A DNA stretch of 64,000 nucleotides from Chanodichthys erythropterus (lineage: Eukaryota; Chordata; Actinopteri; Cypriniformes; Xenocyprididae): positions 4,417,501 through 4,481,500 of the forward strand of contig NC_090241.1 of the NCBI RefSeq assembly GCF_024489055.1, read 5' to 3'. The first letter of the stretch is position 1, and each line of letters starts with the position of its first letter. A program made the position numbers and the translations under genes. This document shows, one piece after another, positions 12,628 to 24,299 of this stretch. A model generated the notes under the pieces. That model saw only the letters and a program-made list of their open reading frames with translations. It made no database searches and was not told where the DNA came from.

Positions 12628-13739
12628 AGAACAGCATTTATTTGAAATCTAAAGAAATCTTTTGGAACATTATAAATGTCTTTACTGTCATTTTTGGTCA
12701 ATTTAATGCCTCCTTGCCGAATAAAAGTGTTATTTTCTTGAGGAAAAGACAAAGGTGTAAATAGCATTCACTGAAAATCTTGCACTCAACTGTAGTTTTT
12801 AAATCTCTTTCTCAGAGGGAATTTATAACAAACCTGAAAACTTTTGGTCATCAGCCCAAATCTTTTACCATAAAAATAGACCAATAAAAATATATTAGCA
12901 ATCATGTGCCATCTTTTTTTAAATGATTTTTGAGAAATGTTAGCTAATTAAAAACTGCTGTCTTCTAAACTGTATCAAAAAGGAAGTGTATTACTTGATA
13001 GTGATCTTCTCTGAGATTGTATGTTTGAATTCCAGTAACACAAGGCTTAATCTCATTACCAAAAACACAGCTGGCCATGCTTTCAGATGTGAGCTAATCA
13101 TGGATAACATTCTTTCAAATGCTTAAGCAGTTCCAGCGGTGATAGGTCACCATGTGAATTTCAGACTAATCTGACATTTATACCATGGCCTACATGTCAG
13201 GTAAACACAACAGGCACACTGAATGGGTTCTGGAGTCAGCAACCTCCTGGAATTCTGCTGTCAGGTGGAGAATTAGGATATAGGAAATGTAGAAAATGTG
13301 AGAGCAAAAGATAAAAGTGAAGCTAAATTACAAAAGGATGATGATGCTGAGTCATTTAACAGTTAAAGTTGCTGTAGGTTAGGGATGATTGATTTTATCT
13401 GGCTAATAACTCCAAGATGTTGTCATCCATCTGTGTTTTTGCATGTCTTGGTTTAGGGACAAATGCTCTTGTCAACAATTTCCTTCTCTGAATTTAAGAG
13501 TCTGCATTATATTAGTCATCAGCCAATCTGTTCTCGCTCAGTATAGAGTATTTTTTTTTTTTTTTTTTTTTCCAGAAAATGTTGTTTAATTTATATTTTA
13601 TTTATGTTGAATAGGGAAAAAAGCCCGCTCCCCCTAACGCTTAGAAATCTTAAATGTATGTTGTTGTTTTTTCTTCAGATTTCATTTTTTTCAATTCTTT
13701 TAAAATTCAAAATTCGGAAATTATTTTCAAATTTCAATA

Positions 13740-13945
13740 AATTTTTTTTATAACTTTTTTTAATATATTTATATAATTTTATTCCTGTGACCAAAGCTGA
13801 ATTTTCAGCATCATTACTCCAGTCTTCAGTGTCACATGATCCTTCAGAAATCATTCTAATATTATGATTTGCTGCTCAAGAAACATTTCTGATTATTATC
13901 AATGTTAAAAACATTTGTGCTGCTTAATATTTTCGGAGTGTCTAT
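13740..13945. repeat. Interspersed repeat copy ('gtcacatgatccttcagaaa' family)
   Basis: It contains 'gaccaaagctgaattttcagcatcattactccagtcttcagtgtcacatgatcc'-type sequence, shared with 10681-10770 and 29630-29700. The boundaries are approximate. Confidence 0.6.
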
Positions 13946-14014
13946 TTACACTGTGCAAATAGTGTCCCTTGTTGGCGAACACTATTCACACTAGCTCCAA
14001 CCATCAATGTCTTC

Positions 14015-14100
14015 AGTGTTTGCAGCAGTAAAGAGTAAGGCTTGCAGACCTGACTTTTAAAGCGATCGATGCGGGTTCGAATCCGCCGATCTTGCCGATC
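14015..14100 (+). repeat. tRNA-derived SINE head (tRNA-Lys-like), not a functional tRNA
   Basis: A perfect B-box, GGTTCGAATCC, lies at 14074-14084, and an A-box-like block (gcagcagtaaagagtaagg) lies about 50 nt upstream at 14022-14040. Between them is gACTTTTAAa, which resembles the anticodon arm of tRNA-Lys(TTT). The acceptor stem does not close and the T stem is followed by a duplicated 'cgatcttgc', so I read it as a Pol III-promoter relic of a SINE rather than a tRNA gene. Confidence 0.45.
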
Positions 14101-14642
14101 TTGCATTTATTTTCAATAAAAATTAAAATAATGTTCTAAAAGTGGATAAACTACAAACGAGTGTTTAATAATATTAAAAGTATTTATTGGGTAGGGTTAA
14201 GGGAAGGTGTAGGGAGGGGTTTTATTCTCCTAATAAGGCAGCATTCATTTAATAATTTTAATAAATATAATTTACACTCTATGATATTATTGCATCCTCT
14301 TGATATACAAAAATACTGGTGTGCAAATAGTATCTGCCAATATAAAGTATAGATAGCATCTGATAGAACTGATACTTCTGCATGGTGTAAATAGAATGCA
14401 GCGCTATTTTCACTTAGTGTAACTTTCATTTAGCATTTTTTTTTTTTCTCTCCTTTGGATGGATAGTTCAAAGAATGGCATTTATTTATTTGAGTTTTTT
14501 TTTTTTTTTTTTTTTTGGTAAAAATTTAAGTCTTAATTTTTGTTTAAATTATTTTGTCATTTAATGCATCCTTGCCAAATAGAAGTTAATTTCTTAAAAA
14601 AACTTAATGACCACAAACTTCTGAATGACAGTGTATATAAAT

Positions 14643-15227
14643 CAAGCGTGCCATATGAGTCCTGAAAAGTGAACGTGTCTCGATCGCCCCCAGGAGGCTG
14701 GAAGCAGTATAGGTCATAAACCCTGCCCTCTCCGTGAAATAAAATGGGACATAAGACAAAATAAACAATCAAATTACACTTCAAATATTTTTTTAATATC
14801 CAAAAAAAAAAAAGAATTTCTGTCATTTAGGCAGTTTATTTCATATTAGTTCAAGTTTTATTTATGTTTTTGGTTTTAGTTAGTTATTTGATGCTATAAA
14901 AACAGGGGTGTGACGTGATGATTGACAGCTGAGATTGACAGCTTCTTTGAGTGAAGTAGTCACTCAGGCTGATTGAGGTGATTGGAGCTTTAACTTTAAT
15001 CTCTACTTTTCCATAACTGTTTATTTCTCACCGACATAATGAGTTGTTCCCGGGACCTTGATATCGTGGCTCCACTTCGTGCTCTCTATGTGCAGACTCG
15101 GGCTCCACATTCACTATGTGCAGACTTGAGACTCAAGATGTCAGAGCCATATTGGCACACTGGCGGCTTCAGTTACTACAATGGAAGAGAGTGAAGGTGT
15201 GTCGTCTATCTTTTTTTACAGTCTATG
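14643..15227. mobile_element. hAT-like non-autonomous element with 8-bp target duplication
   Basis: The block starts CAAGCGTGCCATATGAGTCC and ends TTTTTTTACAGTCTATG. It is flanked by ATATAAAT at 14635-14642 and 15228-15235. The same start-like and end sequences bound the block at 35505-36566, again with an 8-bp duplication. Eight-bp duplications are typical of hAT elements (established knowledge). No transposase is seen. Confidence 0.8.
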
Positions 15228-16356
15228 ATATAAATATGTAAATTTGCCATTTAAACAAAAACAATAAAAATGTTTGTTTACCACCTCTCCTTTATAATCA
15301 GTACTATACTATATTTTGATAAAGTATTCAATCACGTAGAGACACAAGACTACATTTCCCTGTTTAGTCTCATACTGTATCTGCTTAATTGTCATGAAAA
15401 TAGTATTGGAGTAAAATCTGATCTGGATATTTCTTTGCGAAACCATAACCTTGTTTCTCTTCCTTCCTTATTGTTGTCTTCCTACTTCTGTCCTTGCCTG
15501 CATGTGGTGTTTTTTTTGTTTTTTTTTGTTTAATTTTACTGTCTGAAGAGATGTTCTTTGTGTTTCTAGGTGGTAACATCTGGGGTTTAAGTTTATTGTC
15601 TTTGTTTTTCTCTACTGTACATTTTCGATCCCTCTACATTTATTTATTTTTTTTCCTCTTAATTTTCTCCAAAAGTTGAGCATTTGCCACTTCAGTCATT
15701 GGCTGTTTCTTATGGAGATGCTGAACTCATGAAAACACCAGTATACCTGATTTACGCCACATGCACATTAAGAGTTCATTTTCAGCATGAATGTTTTTTC
15801 CCCTCTCTGGTTCAGTCTGTCCACATTTGACTAAATATAGGACTCAGCAAGGCCTCCGTCCAGCTCCAAACCCTCATTTCGACTGAATTTATATTCTGAT
15901 AAATATTTGATGTCTGATGAATGGAGTCTCTGGTTGGTATTTTGGTCAGGCCTTAGTGTTATGAATGCAGGGCTGTAATTATATCAGAGCTCTCTGGAGT
16001 AGACTGTCATTAGTCAGACTTGATTTGCTGGGCTGCATTAAGAGGCGACCGACCACGGTTCTCCAATAAAAGGGAAGAAGAAAGCCATGCCGGCAAATTT
16101 TCCACCCTTTGGCCAATGTCACACAGTCTCAATACTAGAGTGAAACTTTATGCTCAGGTCAAGTATCATTTGAATGCTGTTTTGAACTGCAGTGAAAAAC
16201 ATCTCTTTTTAAGAAATAAAATGCAAACAAAATGTGTAAAAAGAAAACTCTTTCTACAACAGAAGTTTAATTATCAACAAAGCTATGTATGAAATACTAA
16301 TAATCTAAACTTAATGAGACATCAAAACATCTTATTTCTTATATGTATTTTGTTTT

Positions 16357-16828
16357 CCCTAGTGTAAAAAACTATATTAAGTATACTTCAAATCCATTAA
16401 CACATTTTTTGACACATCACTTAAGACTTACTGATATAAAATTATAATTAAACTTTATTTGGAGTATTTATTTATTGCACAATGCACATTTCTTAATATT
16501 AACCTTAAAATGTGTTTTAATGCAAATATTGATCATGATTGTAATCAATTGCAAGATATTTAAAGCATACCTAAAGTACACTTACAATAGTTCCACTTTA
16601 GCACAATCAAATATACTTCAGTATGTCTTTAGTTGGATCTCAGCACTACTTCTGCACAATTAAAGTGCATTAAGAACAAAAATAGTTGTTCCAGTTTAAG
16701 TATGCCAGGTAATATACCAATTGCAGGATATTTTTATTAAGCACATAAATATGTAAATGTACTTGTAGTATACTTAACACAAAATAAATGTATTTCAAAT
16801 ACATTTTAGTGTATTTTTTTCACTAGGG
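16357..16828. mobile_element. TIR MITE, 472 bp
   Basis: The left end CCCTAGTGTAAAAAACTATA and the right end (complement CCCTAGTGAAAAAAATACAC) are inverted copies enclosing AT-rich, non-coding sequence rich in 'agtatactt' motifs. Confidence 0.7.
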
Positions 16829-17074
16829 TTATTTATATTTTTTAAAATTTTAATTGAATTAATTAAAACTGAATGCTCTGAATTTCAAAGTAAGAAATAC
16901 AGTATATAGACCTATTTAGAGGCAAATTTTTGTACTTTCAAAATTTGAGGAATCATGGTCGTCTATAAAATGTCAAAATGAATCGTGATTTAATTTGTTT
17001 TTATTTATTAACAGCCACAAGCATGTAATAGAAGTAGTAGTAGGGGATTCACAATATATCAGTATCTTTATTAT

Positions 17075-17932
17075 TAAAACTCGAATTCTGGAAAAGTTGG
17101 GATGGTTTTTTTTACATTTGAAAATTGAATGTTGAAACTAAAAGACTTTTAAAATCACATGAGCCAATATTTTATTCACAATAGAACATAGATAACATAA
17201 CAAATGTTTAAACTGAGAAATTTTGTAATTTTATGCCCATTCTTGCCTGATATAGGTTTCCAGCTGCTGAAGAGTTCATGGTATTTTTTTGTTTAATGTT
17301 GCGCCAAATATTCTCTATAGGTGAAAGATCTGGACTGTAGGCAGGCCAATTCAGCAAAATGACTATTCTATGACGAAGCCATGCTGTTGAAATAACTGCA
17401 GTATGTGGTTTTGCATTGTCCTGCTGAAATACACAAGGCCTTCCCTGAAATAGATGTCGTCTTTTGATGATGTTATGCACTGTAGATGATGAGATTTGCA
17501 AAGCCTATGCAATTTGACGTTGAGGAACATTGTTTTTAAAGTTTTCCACAATCTTTTTACGCACTCTTTCACAGCTCTGCCCATCTTTACTTCTGAGCGA
17601 CTCTGCCTTTCTAAGATGTCCCTTTTGTAGCTAACCATGTCACAGACCTGATATCAATTAACTTAATTAGTTGCTAGATGTTCTCCCAGCTGAATCTTTT
17701 TGCAAATTCTTGTTTTTCATCAATTTGTTGACATTGTGCCAACTTTTTTGAGACCTGTAACAGGCATCATTTTTTAAATGAGCTCATTTAGTGGATAAAA
17801 GTGTAAAATTTCTCAGTTTAAACATTTATTATGTTATCTAATATTGGCTCATGTGATTTGAAATTCTTTTAGTTTTCATTTTATTCAAATAAAAAAAAAA
17901 AACGTCCCAACATTTCTGGAATTCGGGTTGTA
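17075..17932 (-). mobile_element. Internally deleted Tc1-like transposon
   Basis: Inverted ends (TAAAACTCGAATTCTGG... at the left; complement TACAACCCGAATTCCAG... at the right) begin and end in TA, as expected for Tc1/mariner insertion. Minus-strand reading gives Tc1 transposase fragments: an N-terminal helix-turn-helix piece (SSSTVHNIIKRR) runs directly into RHLFQGRPC, QQDNAKPHTA and DLSPIENIWR. Most of the region between the DNA-binding domain and the second catalytic Asp is therefore missing. It is about 860 bp against the roughly 1.57 kb of the copy at 18443. Confidence 0.8.
17208..17638 (-). pseudogene. Tc1-like transposase remnant with internal deletion and frameshift
   Basis: Two minus-strand frames carry the pieces. 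17638-17363 reads RSEVKMGRAVKECVKR, an N-terminal-like start. 17501-17208 reads ISSSTVHNIIKR followed by RHLFQGRPC, the second catalytic Asp (DNAKPHTA) and the Glu (SPIENIWR). The first catalytic Asp region (WSDE in the neighbouring copy) is deleted, so it cannot encode an active enzyme. Confidence 0.78.
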
Positions 17933-18442
17933 TTATTATTTGATACTAGTCCATATTAAATTTCATTGTGCATGCTCATTACCTTTTCTTTAAATTGCTA
18001 TTAAATGTAATCTTCATGTCTCAGAATGAAGATCCATATTTTATACTGTACATAATTCAGTTTTTTTTTTTTTTTTTTTAAGCTATATTTACAACAGCTA
18101 AAATTTTAATTCCATGTATCCCGAAAAATAAATGTTTTAAACGGCCATTCTGAATTTTTAAAGAACGGCAGTCATGAACGTGTATGCAGTATGCATTACT
18201 GTGTGTTATAAATGTTCATTAGAAATTAAACTAATTGTTTTACAAAGTAAATATCCCCCACAAAGATTGCAATATCCAAAATCCTTGTCCTTGTGGGGAC
18301 ATTTTTTGTCCCCATAAGGAGAACGGCTTATAAATCATACTAAGTGATGTTGTTCTTTTTGTTTTTTTTTAAAGTAAACATGCAGAATGTTTTCTGTGAT
18401 GGGTAGGTTTAGGGTTGAGGATAGAATATATAGTTTGTACAA

Positions 18443-20009
18443 TACAAACCCAAAAAAGCTGGGACACTGTACAAATTGTGAATAAAAAAGGAATGCAATC
18501 ATTTACAAATCTCATAAACTTATATTTTATTCACCATAGAATATAGATAACATATCAAATGTTGAAAGTGAGACATTTTGAAATGTCATGCCAAATATTG
18601 GCTCACTTTGGATTTCATGAGGGCTACACATTCCAAAAAAGTTGGGACAGGTAGCAATAAGAGGCCGGAAAAGTTAAATGTACATATAAGGAACAGCTGG
18701 AGGACCAATTTGCAACTTATTAGGTCAATTGGCAACATGATTGGGTATAAAAAGAGCCTCTCAGAGTGGCAGTGTCTCTCAGAAGTCAAGATGGGCAGAT
18801 GATCACCAATTCCCTCAATGCTGCAGCGAAAAATAGTGGAGCAATATCAGAAAGGAGTTTCTCAGAGAAAAATTGCAAAGAGTTTGAAGTTATCACCATC
18901 AACAGTGCATAATATCATCCAAAGATTCAGAGAATCTGGAACAATCTCTGTACGTAAGGGGGTCAAGGCCGGAAAACCATACTGGATGCCCGTGATCTTC
19001 GGGCCCTTAGACGGCACTGCATCACATACACGAATGCTACTGTAATAAAATTACAACATGGGCTCAGGAATACTTCCAGAAAACATTGTCGGTGAACACA
19101 ATCAACCGTGCCATTCGCTGTTGCCGGCTAAAACTCTATAGGTCAAAAAAGAGGCCATATCTAAACATGATCCAGAAGCGCAGGCGTTTTCTCTGGACCA
19201 AGGCTCATTTAAAATGGACTGTGGCAAAGTGGAAAACTGTTCTGTGGTCAGACGAATCAAAATTTGAGGTTCATTTTGGAAAACTGGGACGCCATGTCAT
19301 CCGGACTGAAGAGAACAAGGACAACCCAAGTTGTTATCAGCGCTCAGTTCAGAAGCCTGCATCTCTGATGGTATGGGGTTGCATGAGTGCTTGTGGCATG
19401 GGCAACTTACACTTCTGGAAAGGCACCATCAATGCTGAAAGGTATATCCAAGTTCTGGAACAACATATGCTCCCATCCAGACGTCGTCTCTTTCAGGGAA
19501 GACCTTGCATTTTCAAACATGACAATGCCAGACCACATACTGCATCAAATACAACATCATGACTGCGTAGAAGGAGGATCTGGGTACTGAAATGGCCAGT
19601 CTGCAGTCCAGATCTTTCACCCATAGAAAACATTTGGCGCATCATAAAGAGGAAGATGTGACAAAGAAGACCTAAGACATTTGAGCAACTAGAAGCCTGT
19701 ATTAGACAAGAATGGGACAACATTCCTATTCCTAAACTTGAGCAACTTGTCTCCTCAGTGCCCAAACATTTGCAGACTGTTATAAAAAGAAGAGGGGATG
19801 CCACACAGTGGTAAACATGGCCTTGTCCCAACTTTTTTGAGATGTGTTGATGCCATGAAATTTAATACATTTTCTCAGTTTAAACATTTGATATGTCATC
19901 TATGTTGTATTCTGAATAAAATATTGAAATTTGAAACTTCCACATCATTGCATTCTGTTTTTATTCACAATTTGTACAGTGTCCCAACTTTTTTGGAATT
20001 AGGTTTGTA
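18443..20009 (+). mobile_element. Near-full-length Tc1-like transposon (1.57 kb), inactive
   Basis: The inverted termini run from TACAAACCCAAAAAAGCTGG at the left; the right end, complemented, is TACAAACCTAATTCCAAAAA. They continue with an almost identical stretch (gggacactgtacaaattgtgaataaaaa). TA lies at both borders. The element interrupts another interspersed repeat: 'tagtttgtacaa' precedes it, 'aaaatcattgtctatatggaaagtcccc' follows, and joined these resemble the uninterrupted repeat near 28720. It encodes one broken transposase on the + strand. Confidence 0.88.
18790..19814 (+). pseudogene. Tc1-like transposase pseudogene (DD34E type)
   Basis: Fragments in order: MGR then an early TGA at about 18799; a helix-turn-helix (VSQRKIAKSLKLSPSTVHNI, 18818-19045 frame); a frame change; then 19086-19562, with catalytic Asp in WSDESKFEV and the second Asp in KHDNARPHTA, ending at a premature TGA. 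A further frame then carries SPIENIWRIIKRK, another stop, and the typical C-terminus IPKLEQLVSS ... RRGDATQW with TAA at 19812. All three catalytic acidic residues remain readable, but at least three stops or frame changes inactivate it. The enzyme family catalyses cut-and-paste transposition into TA. Confidence 0.87.
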
Positions 20010-21206
20010 TAAAAATCATTGTCTATATGGAAAGTCCCCATAAAACATGGAAACGTGTGTTAGAGGGACACATGCAAATCTATAACCTCTTACATAACTG
20101 TAACTAACCATTATAAGAATGTACTAATGCAGGTATTTCTAAAACTAAGTAGGATTTAGTTTTCAGGAGGAAAAACTTGATCTCATGTCATCAAGTTACC
20201 TTTTTTTTACAGTTTTGTATTATGTCGGATTTTTCAGTAAAGCTGTGAATTAATATCCAGCCTGTTTCTTTAACTTTCATGTGCAGTCAATAGTTTACAT
20301 TTTGTCTCTGTCCATCAATCTTTCTCCTGAATGACTGCAAGGATGTCCTCCTCATAATATGGCAGGCTGTACTGTGAAAAGCTGCATTTCTGTTGGCATT
20401 TTGTTTAAAACCAGCCTAGTTTTGGCAAGGTCAACAGTAAACCCTGTTGCGGTGAGAGGAACATCAGGCCTTGTATGTTTGCTTTGGAATGTTAAAAGGG
20501 CTTAAATTATTCTCAGCTTTCTTCGAAAGGGCTTATTATAGGAGGAGAATGATGTATAGTGTTACTGTTGGTCATAAGACGGTCTTAGTAGTTTGTCTGT
20601 ATGTTTTTATAGTGGTTTTGAAGGCTTGGATACAAAGAGCCATTGGTAATGATATCTAGCTAATTAGGTTTCTGACGTCCAGCTGGAAAGCACACAGAGC
20701 TGTTTTTTTATAGTGAGAGGTTCACCACGCATACAGTAAATAAATCTGATTTAAAGAGTTTAAGAGACTCAAAAGGTCTTAAATGTTCAGTGTTTATTAT
20801 TATGGTTGAATAAGTGACTCATGTTGAACGGATCACTCATATAGGATTCTGGGATAAAGGGGTCATGAATTGAGAAATAAAATTTTCCTTGATCTTTTGT
20901 TTTGACATATAACAGGTCACTGAACTATAAAAAATATCCTTTACATTTCAGAACTCAAACCTTCCTCGTTAGTCCAAAAACTAGGCCTAGTTTTTATTGA
21001 AACCAAGCTGCCAAAATGACTCGTCTCGGATTTTGTCACATGATTACGTCATAGTGTGAAAAAAATCAATTCCTACTTCTACATCATTGCCTCTTTAGCC
21101 CCTCCCACCGATTCACACATGTCATGTAGTAGTAAAAACAAGAGCATTACAATATTACTCCAGAAACAAATGAATAGAGATGCCTCTGAAGATTATAAGA
21201 CGTTGT

Positions 21207-21612
21207 CTAAAGTACTGACTTCGGTACCTAGTGGGTACTGAAATTTAAAAAAAGTGACGCTTTGAGCACTGTTGAGCGGATTCGTAAACGCCTCTGATTG
21301 GCCATTGTGTTGACGCACTCGCCGGATATGTCTGTGATTGGCTTCAATGATCAATTCTGTAAAAATGTTGTAAATAGTCATTGATGATGCTCTTCACCAA
21401 GCGCTTACACAGATACACACAGGAGAGTTTGAAAGCAGGCGTCTATCATGGACCAGTCCGCTGATAGACGTCTGCTTTATAATGCTTTCGCTCCCGTGCG
21501 TTGATCATTGTAGCCAATCGCAGACATATCCAATGATATGTCAACACAATGGCCAATCACTATGGCCATTTTTAAAATTTCAGTACCGATTGATACCAAA
21601 GTCAGTACTTTT
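21207..21612. mobile_element. TIR MITE, family also at 22145-22678 and 32463-32969
   Basis: Its ends are inverted (aaagtactgacttcggtacc against the complement of ggtatcaatcgg...gtacttt). The interior has 'cctctgattggccattgtgtt', 'atatgtctgtgattggc' and 'cttacacagatacacac', each present in the other two copies. It contains an internal palindromic arrangement and no coding frame. Confidence 0.65.
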
Positions 21613-22144
21613 GAAGTGAAGTTGTGGAAAAATAAAGTCTTTGCATTGCCTTCCTTGTGATCCTAACATTAAGAAAACTTGGATGAACTTTATTTTTAAT
21701 GAAGTTTCAGATGGCACCAGTAAGACTGCAGATTAGTTTTCAAATGACACCTTTGGGCACAAGCTTTTCAGAGAGACCAAAAATAATATGATGCAGTGCT
21801 GACTATATCCAACAGCAATATCGCAACATACAAGTGTGAGTAATAATGTTTTTACCATGTGTCACTATTGCTTTGTCTGTTGTAGATGTCTAGAATGTGA
21901 TACGCCTATAAAAACTAAGTGTTTCAAAGAGAGGGTCAAAAACGGGATAGAAAATAGTCTTTTACTTCTAGATTAGGTTGTTTTTCGATGTACTTCTTAA
22001 TTAGGATGTTTTTTTTGTTCTATGAGTGAACCTCATAGAAAAAAATCATATTCTGTTTTATTTAAAGTGCCCCTATTATGCTATTTTAAAGGTTCCTAAT
22101 TTTGTTTTGGATGTCTCCTACAATAGGTTTACATGCATCCAAGT

Positions 22145-22678
22145 AGGGTTTTCAAAAGTACAGACTTTGGTAGCAAGTCGGAATTTAAATTTTACATTAC
22201 AATTATGGCAATACCAGCATTTCCCCCTAGCATTTTGAACCCTGTTGAGCAGATTCTTAAAAACCTCTGTTTGGCCATTGTGTTCACATGCTCAACAGAT
22301 ATTTCTGTGATTGGCTACAATTATCAATGCTTCAAAAACATGTTGTAAATAGACATCTTTGACACTCTTCACTGAGCACTTACACAGATACACATGGGAG
22401 CGTTTGAAAGCAGGCATCAATCAGTGGATCTGTCCATCAGAGGATATATTAGGGATAAACGCCTGCTTTCAAATGCTCCCGTGTGTATCTGTGTAAGCAC
22501 TTGGTGAAGAGCATCACAGATGTCTGTTTACAACATGTTTTTGAAGCGTTGATCATTGTAGCCAATCGCAGACATATCTGAGTGCGTGAACACAATGGCC
22601 AATCAGAGGTGTTTATGAATCCACTCAACAGCTTAATGTTAGGGGGAAGTGCTAGTAGTTGCTACTTTTGACAACCCC
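22145..22678. mobile_element. Nested MITE (gggttttcaaaag ... ttgacaacccc)
   Basis: The left end is gggttttcaaaagtac and the right end gtagttgctacttttgacaacccc. The internal sequence matches the copies at 21207 and 32463, including an inverted pair of 'cttacacagatacacatgggagcgtttgaaagcagg' type arms around 22378-22500. Confidence 0.65.
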
Positions 22679-23063
22679 ACATCCAAGGTAAAAAATAAAT
22701 AAATAATAATTTTTGTAACATACATTGCAATATCACCTCTTTTCTCAGTGTCTGAAATGATTAGATGAAGTATCTGGTCTCTCAAAATCCCAAACAGTAA
22801 TGATGGCTACGGTTTTAACATATCAATTCGAGCTTGAGTGCTCATCCTTCGGAAGTTCATGCAAAGTGGATTTCCGTTCACAGCACTGAAAACAGTATCT
22901 TCTCGATATGTGGACAACATAAGTGATATGTGAACTAAACTCTTCTAGGCCTTTTTAGGGTGGGTCAAAATAAACGTCGTTCGCAAACAAATAGTGAAGA
23001 CCATAGCTTGGCATTATGCAAATTTGTTACAAACCTGTTGTACACAAGTTCCTGCTGGAAGAA

Positions 23064-23358
23064 ATGCTGCGTTCACGTCACCTCGTATTTACCGGATTCT
23101 TGAAATTACAACACGTGATGTTATATTCGGAGCTGTTCACGTCCTCGGACTGGGAATTATGCGTTTCCATGGCACCACTATCAACGCCTAAATGAATCTA
23201 CAGCGGTCAGGTGGTACAGCTGCCACGTGGTACATGTGGGAGCTTTCAGAAAACTCCCAGCTTACAAGCTGTAATTACGATCTGTATGAGGACGTGAATG
23301 CTTTTTACAAGCTAGAATCTCGTAACTACAGGAATTACGAGGCCACGTGAACGCACCT
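23064..23358. mobile_element. Short MITE (GCGTTCACGT ends)
   Basis: The left end 'tgctgcgttcacgtcacctcgta' and the right end, complemented, 'aaggtgcgttcacgtggcctcgta' are inverted repeats. It is about 295 bp and non-coding. Confidence 0.65.
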
Positions 23359-23568
23359 TAAGACTGGAATTACTGACTACTCGTTTCAGGCAGTTCAGAA
23401 TCGGACAATAACTCTATTTGTAATACACTTTGGTCTTTAAAAACATTTACATTCAAAAACAGCTGTACATGAAAGGTAACGTCTAAAAAAGAATAATAGG
23501 GGCATCAAAAAATATTTCTAATAAAAAAAATTCTAATCAAGAATTTTGCCTTTCTCATTTTTGTTTAG

Positions 23569-23790
23569 GAAGTCAGTCTCTCAGCCCCAGTTTCCATCAC
23601 AGAGTTCAGGAAGAGGGGATTGTGGTTCTTCAGAATCATGGCAGTGGGCCACTCCCGGTGCAGCCGTACCCTGCAGAGGAGGTGCTGAGGCCGAGTTTGA
23701 CCAGAGGCGTGTCCGTCTCCCTCCCTTCCTCCCCACTGCTCCCTCCCCGCCAACCCTATCTTTCCCCCGTCCGGTCCAACAAGTCACCAG
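23569..23790 (+). CDS. tanc1: tanc1 coding exon 2
   Basis: Acceptor tttgtttag|ga, donor tcaccag|gtgcgt; phase 1 in, phase 1 out; residues 22-96. The reading frame is SQSLSPSFHHRVQEEG..., followed by the conserved TANC1 block GVSVSLPSSPLLPPRQPYL and SNKSPG. Human TANC1 has GVSMSLPSSPLLPRQ at the same place; the preceding 45 residues are poorly conserved. No domain is known here; the region is Ser/Pro-rich and probably disordered. Two other open frames over the same DNA are shadows. Confidence 0.9.
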
Positions 23791-24239
23791 GTGCGTACGA
23801 GAGTCACTTTTTACCATGAAATATCACCTAAGCAATTTCAGTTTAGTCAGGTTTATGTTACATACAGTACACATGCATTCAGAGTTGATGAAATGCGAAT
23901 GTGAGATAAAATTAAAGGTAAACAATAAAAGTAATCATATATTTACAATAATACAAAGAGGAAAATAATGGGTGACTTCATAATATCTTTCATAATGAGT
24001 GCATCTGGCAGGTTGATATAGTTTAAGCAGTACTCCATATATCATACAGATGCATCAGTCAAGAGTTCTGCAGCCGTGATTTATGTAATGCACAAACTGT
24101 GCCATCTATTGGTGCTGATTTCACAGTGTAGACCAATGGTTCTCAAACTGTTTGACCTCCATTGTCTAACATTTGAAGATAATTGATAATTAATTCTGCT
24201 TTAATTATGACAAAGCTGCTTGTTTTCAACCTGTTCTTT

Positions 24240-24263
24240 ATATATATATATATATTATATATA

Positions 24264-24299
<36 letters not shown>

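Larger units (their letters stand above)
22062..23505. mobile_element. Composite: TIR element interrupted by two other MITEs
   Basis: The outer ends are 'aaagtgcccctattatg' at 22063 and 'gaataataggggca' at 23491-23504, an inverted pair common in fish repeats. A second-family MITE is nested at 22145-22678 and a third at about 23064-23358. The sequence 'ttggatgt...catccaa' resumes on each side of the first insertion. Confidence 0.6.
6888..23568 (+). other. tanc1: tanc1 intron 1 (16.7 kb), repeat-rich
   Basis: No exon was recognised. The intron contains interspersed repeats at about 8262-9325, 10553-11521, 13740-13945, 14643-15227, 16357-16828, 17075-17932, 18443-20009, 21207-21612 and 22062-23505, plus a 16-bp G run at 12612-12627, a (TG)n tract at 12275-12297 and several poly-T tracts. 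The portions 6888-8260, 9330-10550, 11522-13740 and 15230-16350 have no feature I can support. Confidence 0.8.

Noticed and set aside
14015..14100. Functional tRNA-Lys gene
   Set aside because: The acceptor stem does not pair, the anticodon stem is degenerate and no terminator is placed properly; a SINE relic fits better.
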